A DNA stretch of 64,000 bases. Origin: Mesorhizobium sp. GTDB taxonomy: Bacteria > Pseudomonadota > Alphaproteobacteria > Rhizobiales > Rhizobiaceae. The translations under genes were made by a program, and so were the position numbers. The notes under the pieces were generated by a model. It saw nothing but the letters and a program-made list of their open reading frames with translations. It ran no database searches and was not told the origin of the DNA. Every line of letters starts with the position of its first letter. The stretch's first letter is position 1. Location of the stretch: NCBI GenBank assembly GCA_004020645.1, contig SAQL01000027.1:1-64000 (forward strand), written 5' to 3'. This document shows, piece by piece, positions 60,109 to 64,000 of this stretch.

Positions 60109-61497
60109 TTAACCCCGGTACGTCACGGCTTTCACCGCCTCGATGACTTCCGCGACATTGGGCAATGCCAGCTTTTCGAGGTTTGCCGCGTAGGGCATCG
60201 GCACGTCCTTGCCGGCAATGGTGATGACCGGCGCATCGAGGAAATCGAAGACGCGCTGCGACACCTGGCTGGCGATATGGTCGCCGACCGAGCTCTGCGG
60301 GAATCCTTCCTCCACCACCACCAGCCGATTGGTCTTCTTGACCGAGGCGATGACGGTGTCGAAATCGAGGGGGCGGATGGTCCTGAGGTCGATGATCTCG
60401 GCATCGATGCCCATGCCGCGCAATTCGGCCTCGGCCTTCACCGTGTAGGTCATGCCGATGCCGAAAGAGACGATGGTGACATCCTTGCCTGACTTGTGGA
60501 TGCGCGCCTTGCCGATCGGCAGCACGAAATCGTCCATCTTCGGCACGTCGAAGGACTGGCCGTAAAGGATCTCGTTCTCGAGGAAGATGACCGGGTTCGC
60601 GTCGCGGATCGCGGCCTTCAGCAACCCCTTGGCGTCGGCGGCGGTGTAGGGCATCACCACTTTCAGGCCGGGAATGTGGCTGTACCAGGCGGCATAGCAC
60701 TGCGAATGCTGGGCGGCGACACGGGCGGCCGCGCCGTTCGGCCCGCGAAAGACGATGGGCGCGCCCATCTGGCCGCCGGACATATAGAGCGTCTTGGCGG
60801 CGGAGTTGATGATCTGGTCGATCGCCTGCATGGCGAAGTTGAAGGTCATGAACTCGACGATCGGTCTCAGGCCGGCCATCGCCGCGCCAACGCCGACGCC
60901 GGCAAAACCGTGTTCGGTGATGGGCGTATCGACGACGCGCCGCGCCCCGAATTCCTGCAGCAGCCCTTGCGTGATCTTGTAGGCGCCCTGGTACTCGGCG
61001 ACCTCCTCGCCCATCACGAAGACGTCGTCGTCACGGCGCATTTCCTCGGCCATCGCGTCACGCAGCGCTTCGCGCACGGTGGTCGAGACCATTTCCGTGC
61101 CGGCCGGGATGTCGGGATCGGCGGCGATTTCGGCTCTCGGCGCCGCGGCGACAGGTGCTGCGCCGTCGCTTTTGGCCGCAGCAGGCGCTGGCGCTGCTGT
61201 TTCAGCCTTGGCAGGTTCCTCGCCGATGCCTTCGCCTGCCTTGTCGATGTCTTCACCATCAACGGCGAGCACGGCGATCAGCGTGTTGACCTTGACACCT
61301 TCGGTGCCGGCAGGAACCACGATCTTGGCTAGAGTGCCTTCGTCGACGGCCTCGACTTCCATCGTGGCCTTATCGGTTTCGATCTCGGCGATGACATCAC
61401 CAGCGACAACCTTATCGCCCTCTTTCTTCAACCATTTGGAAACATTGCCCTCTTCCATGGTCGGCGAGAGAGCGGGCATGAGAATTTCGATCGGCAT
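60109..61497 (-). CDS. pdhB: Pyruvate dehydrogenase E1 beta with N-terminal lipoyl domain
   Basis: A 462-residue subunit. An N-terminal lipoyl domain (EILMPALSPTMEEGNVSKWL, Lys in ETDKATMEVE) and an Ala/Pro-rich linker precede the E1 beta fold from about residue 140 (REALRDAMAEEMRRDDDVFV, GEEVAEYQGAYK, DTPITEHGFAGVGVGAA). The added lipoyl domain is a hallmark of alphaproteobacterial PdhB. It forms the thiamine-diphosphate enzyme with PdhA. Confidence 0.96.
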   Translation of the reverse strand: MPIEILMPALSPTMEEGNVSKWLKKEGDKVVAGDVIAEIETDKATMEVEAVDEGTLAKIVVPAGTEGVKVNTLIAVLAVDGEDIDKAGEGIGEEPAKAETAAPAPAAAKSDGAAPVAAAPRAEIAADPDIPAGTEMVSTTVREALRDAMAEEMRRDDDVFVMGEEVAEYQGAYKITQGLLQEFGARRVVDTPITEHGFAGVGVGAAMAGLRPIVEFMTFNFAMQAIDQIINSAAKTLYMSGGQMGAPIVFRGPNGAAARVAAQHSQCYAAWYSHIPGLKVVMPYTAADAKGLLKAAIRDANPVIFLENEILYGQSFDVPKMDDFVLPIGKARIHKSGKDVTIVSFGIGMTYTVKAEAELRGMGIDAEIIDLRTIRPLDFDTVIASVKKTNRLVVVEEGFPQSSVGDHIASQVSQRVFDFLDAPVITIAGKDVPMPYAANLEKLALPNVAEVIEAVKAVTYRG

Positions 61498-61512
61498 GTC
61501 CTTGCCCTCTCG

Positions 61513-62553
61513 TTACAATACGATGTCGGTCCAGAGCTCGGATGGATCCGGCTCTGCGTCGTTCTGGGCAAATTCGGCGGCGTCGGCGACAATGTCGCGA
61601 ACCTCCTTGTCGATGGTCTTGAGCTCGTCCTCGTCGGCCCACTTCTTGTCGAGCAGGCGCGCCTTGACCTGCTCGATCGGGTCACGCTCGGAGCGCATCT
61701 TCTGCACTTCTTCCTTGGAGCGATATTTTGCCGGATCGGACATCGAGTGGCCGCGGTAGCGGTAGGTCTGCATTTCGAGGATCAGTGGCCCCTTGCCGTC
61801 ACGGCACCATTCGGTTGCGAGATCGCCGGCTGCCTTGACTGCACGGACGTCCATGCCATCGACCTGGATACCGGGGATCTTGAAGGAGGCGCCGCGGTGC
61901 GAAAAATCCGTCTCGGCCGACGAACGCGATACCGAGGTGCCCATGGCATAGCGGTTGTTCTCGATGATGTAGATCACCGGCAGCTTCCACAGCGAGGCCA
62001 TGTTGAAGCTCTCATAGACCTGGCCCTGATTGGCGGCGCCGTCGCCGAAATAGGTCAGGGTCACGTTGTTGTTGCCGCGATAGCGATTGGCGAAGGCGAG
62101 GCCGGTGCCGAGCGAAACCTGCGCGCCTACAATGCCGTGGCCGCCGTAAAAATGCTTCTCCTTGGAGAACATGTGCATGGAGCCGCCCTTGCCCCTGGAC
62201 AAGCCGCCGCGGCGCCCGGTCAATTCGGCCATGACGCCGCGCGGCGACAGTTCCATCGCCAGCATGTGACCATGGTCGCGGTAGGCGGTGATCATCTGGT
62301 CGCCGTCGATCAGCGCCATCTTCATACCGGTGACAACTGCTTCCTGGCCGATATAGAGATGGCAGAAGCCGCCGATGAAGCCCATGCCGTAGAGCTGGCC
62401 GGCCTTTTCCTCGAAGCGGCGGATAAGCAGCATGCGCCGGTAGGCGTCAAGCTCCTCGTCTTTGGTGAAGTCGACAGGTTTGGGGGCTGAAAGCCCCGCC
62501 GATTTGCCGTCGGATCTGGATTTGGCAGGCGCTTTTCTGGCGGCGGTGGCCAT
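61513..62553 (-). CDS. pdhA: Pyruvate dehydrogenase E1 alpha
   Basis: A 346-residue subunit that binds thiamine diphosphate (GDGAANQGQVYESFNMASLW ending in IENN). Other marks are LIRRFEEKAGQLYGMG near residue 43, and the loop YRYRGHSMSDPAKYRSKEEV, whose Ser is the regulatory site in mitochondrial relatives. The first 28 residues are Ala/Lys-rich and variable. First gene of pdhA-pdhB-DUF5076-pdhC-SGNH-lpdA. Confidence 0.96.
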   Translation of the reverse strand: MATAARKAPAKSRSDGKSAGLSAPKPVDFTKDEELDAYRRMLLIRRFEEKAGQLYGMGFIGGFCHLYIGQEAVVTGMKMALIDGDQMITAYRDHGHMLAMELSPRGVMAELTGRRGGLSRGKGGSMHMFSKEKHFYGGHGIVGAQVSLGTGLAFANRYRGNNNVTLTYFGDGAANQGQVYESFNMASLWKLPVIYIIENNRYAMGTSVSRSSAETDFSHRGASFKIPGIQVDGMDVRAVKAAGDLATEWCRDGKGPLILEMQTYRYRGHSMSDPAKYRSKEEVQKMRSERDPIEQVKARLLDKKWADEDELKTIDKEVRDIVADAAEFAQNDAEPDPSELWTDIVL

Positions 62554-62724
62554 GCATCACTCCCTGTTGGCGTCTCTTGCGGACACTGAGGGAGATCAGT
62601 TCTCCCCACCGATTTAGGAAGGCTAACACGCGAGAAAGCGTTTCGCCATGCTGAAAAATGCATGGCTGACATGCATCTAAGCGTTTAAAATCATTGAAAA
62701 TATCGGCGATTAACTTGAATTTGG

Positions 62725-63048
62725 TTATCTTGCCGTAGCCGGTAACATGATGGTGATTTCGTCGGCATGGGACATATTGAGCGCCTTGCGCGCCTGCTCG
62801 TCGAGCATATCCTTCTCCAGCGTACCCTGGTGCATCAGCTGAACGCGTCGCTGCAGTTCGATCCGGCGCGCCTTGACGGCATCGAGCTTGCTTTGCAGAT
62901 CGACGGCTTCGGCTTGCAACCGATATTTGGAATAGATGCCGAATTCGCCGTGATAGGCGTGGAAGCCGAAATAGGCCAGGAACGCCACGCAGAGCGAGGG
63001 AATGATCAGCCGACCGGTATTTCTCTGCTTGTGCTGGCGTGTCCACAT
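62725..63048 (-). CDS. FtsB/DivIC-family septum formation initiator
   Basis: A 107-residue bitopic membrane protein. A short basic N-terminus (MWTRQHKQRNTG), one membrane helix (LIIPSLCVAFLAYFGFHAYH) and a periplasmic coiled coil (QAEAVDLQSKLDAVKARRIE) define the FtsB/DivIC group, which recruits FtsL and FtsQ to the divisome. It lies between eno and pdhA, the place of ftsB in many proteobacteria. Confidence 0.9.
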   Translation of the reverse strand: MWTRQHKQRNTGRLIIPSLCVAFLAYFGFHAYHGEFGIYSKYRLQAEAVDLQSKLDAVKARRIELQRRVQLMHQGTLEKDMLDEQARKALNMSHADEITIMLPATAR

Positions 63049-63060
63049 GATCCAAATCCC

Positions 63061-63103
63061 TTAGAGCGCCGCGCGTCCTCTTGGACACGCAAAGACGCTC
63101 TAA
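63061..63103. repeat. Palindromic mosaic repeat (TTAGAGCG type)
   Basis: TTAGAGCG pairs with CGCTCTAA (63096-63103), with GCGTCC against GGACACGC inside. Same type as the element at 48615. Confidence 0.7.
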
Positions 63104-63181
63104 CACTCTGCGACCTAGCTCTTTCTCGCCCGATTGTGCTTAACGGACGGTTACGGACGACCGGATTTGGCGGTGTTGAAA

Positions 63182-63211
63182 CAAAAGGGCGAGGAATGCC
63201 CTCGCCCTTTC
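63182..63211 (-). terminator. Rho-independent terminator of eno
   Basis: AAAGGGCGAGG (63184-63194) pairs perfectly with CCTCGCCCTTT (63200-63210) around five bases. Read on the minus strand, T-rich sequence (TTTTGTTTC) follows. It lies 23 bases after the enolase stop. Confidence 0.85.
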
Positions 63212-63233
63212 GTTCCCGGCTATTTCTTTCGGA

Positions 63234-64000
63234 TCAGCCCAACTCGATCGACTTGCCGGCGTAGAGCGCCTGCTTGCCGAGCTCTTCCTCGATGCGGATG
63301 AGCTGGTTGTACTTGGCCATGCGATCCGAGCGCGACAGCGACCCCGTCTTGATCTGCCCGCAATTGGTGGCAACGGCGAGATCGGCGATGGTCGAATCTT
63401 CGGTTTCGCCCGAGCGGTGCGACATGACAGCGGTGTAGCCGGCCTTGTGCGCGGTCTCAACGGCGTCGAGCGTTTCGGTCAGTGAGCCGATCTGGTTGAC
63501 CTTGACCAGGATCGAATTGGCGACTCCCATGCGGATGCCGTCGCGCAGCCGCGCCGTATTGGTGACGAACAGATCGTCGCCGACCAGCTGGGTCTTCTTG
63601 CCGATGAGATCGGTCAGCGTTTTCCAGCCGTCCCAGTCGTCTTCGGCCAGCCCATCCTCGATCGTGATGATCGGATAGTCCGCGGCTAGCTTGGCCAGAT
63701 ACTTGGCCTGGGCCTTCGGATCGCGGGTCTTCTTCTCGCCTTCATAGACGTAGTTGCCGTCCTTGAAGAATTCGGTCGCGGCGCAATCGAGGCCGAGTGC
63801 AACCTCTTCGCCCGGCTTGAAGCCGGCCTTCTCGATCGATTCCATGATGAAATCGAGCGCAGCGGGCGCGCTTTTCAAGTTAGGAGCGAAGCCGCCCTCG
63901 TCGCCGACATTGGTGTTGTGGCCGGCGTCCTTCAGCCGCTTCCTCAACGTGTGAAAGATTTCCGAGCCCCAGCGCACGCCGTCACGCAGTGTCGGCGCAC
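63234..64000 (-). CDS. eno: Enolase (partial, N-terminus beyond the window)
   Basis: The C-terminal 255 or so residues of enolase, which interconverts 2-phosphoglycerate and phosphoenolpyruvate. GDEGGFAPNL, LGLDCAATEFF (Mg-binding Asp), TIEDGLAEDDWDG, QLVGDDLFVTN, the catalytic Lys in NSILVKVNQIG and the active-site loop MSHRSGETEDSTIADLAVA are all intact. The start lies past 64000. Confidence 0.96.
   Translation of the reverse strand, partial: APTLRDGVRWGSEIFHTLRKRLKDAGHNTNVGDEGGFAPNLKSAPAALDFIMESIEKAGFKPGEEVALGLDCAATEFFKDGNYVYEGEKKTRDPKAQAKYLAKLAADYPIITIEDGLAEDDWDGWKTLTDLIGKKTQLVGDDLFVTNTARLRDGIRMGVANSILVKVNQIGSLTETLDAVETAHKAGYTAVMSHRSGETEDSTIADLAVATNCGQIKTGSLSRSDRMAKYNQLIRIEEELGKQALYAGKSIELG

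Noticed and set aside
1..64000. CRISPR array, phage structural cluster or secondary-metabolite cluster
   Set aside because: No regularly spaced repeats, capsid or tail genes, or large synthase genes were seen.

Overview
The window reads as chromosomal DNA of a Mesorhizobium-like alphaproteobacterium (Rhizobiales). This is an inference from GC-rich codon use, the gene order eno / ftsB-like / pdhA-pdhB-pdhC / lpdA / lipA / cinA / ispDF / dusB / ntrB-ntrC-ntrY-ntrX / hfq / hflX / mazG, the fused ispDF, the lipoyl domain on PdhB, and palindromic mosaic repeats in the intergenic spaces.

The window has two parts. Bases 1 to about 22,560 are accessory DNA. Genes here are sparse and many are broken: a KTSC-domain gene, a heme-linked adenylate cyclase, several small hypotheticals, a serine recombinase and a histidine-kinase tail carry frameshifts, stops or deletions. 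The intact genes include a cardiolipin-synthase-like PLD enzyme with an EEP-family hydrolase, a pentapeptide-repeat protein, a VOC protein and a cyclase-TPR protein. The most striking pair is a 1216-residue outer-membrane protein (FecR domain, TPRs, beta-barrel) overlapping a CHASE2 adenylate cyclase. Two related copies of a short non-coding element lie at about 5.80-5.91 kb and 7.19-7.31 kb. Each has a sigma-54-like -24/-12 motif followed by a terminator-like hairpin.

A tRNA-Ser(UGA) at 22.57-22.66 kb marks the passage to core genome. On the + strand follow rlpA, a dacF-like gene, tmk, holB, metG, tatD, a PhnP-like MBL hydrolase and a ybaK-like gene. Next come a divergent tetR / homocysteine-methyltransferase-like pair, an IS30 remnant, an arginase-family gene, an isochorismatase, a DUF2076 gene, a Bax-inhibitor-1-like gene, an ECF sigma/anti-sigma pair, opgC-like, an aromatic aminotransferase and mazG.

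From 42 kb on, the minus strand carries the RNA and nitrogen regulation block (dusB-ntrB-ntrC-ntrY-ntrX, a D-amino-acid aminotransferase, hfq-hflX). Beyond it lie ispDF and cinA on the + strand, then the pyruvate dehydrogenase/lipoate block on the minus strand with a DUF5076 gene and an SGNH hydrolase inside it. The last gene is enolase, cut by the window edge. Core genes look intact, which makes it likelier that the many frameshifts of the first 20 kb reflect real decay rather than read errors.
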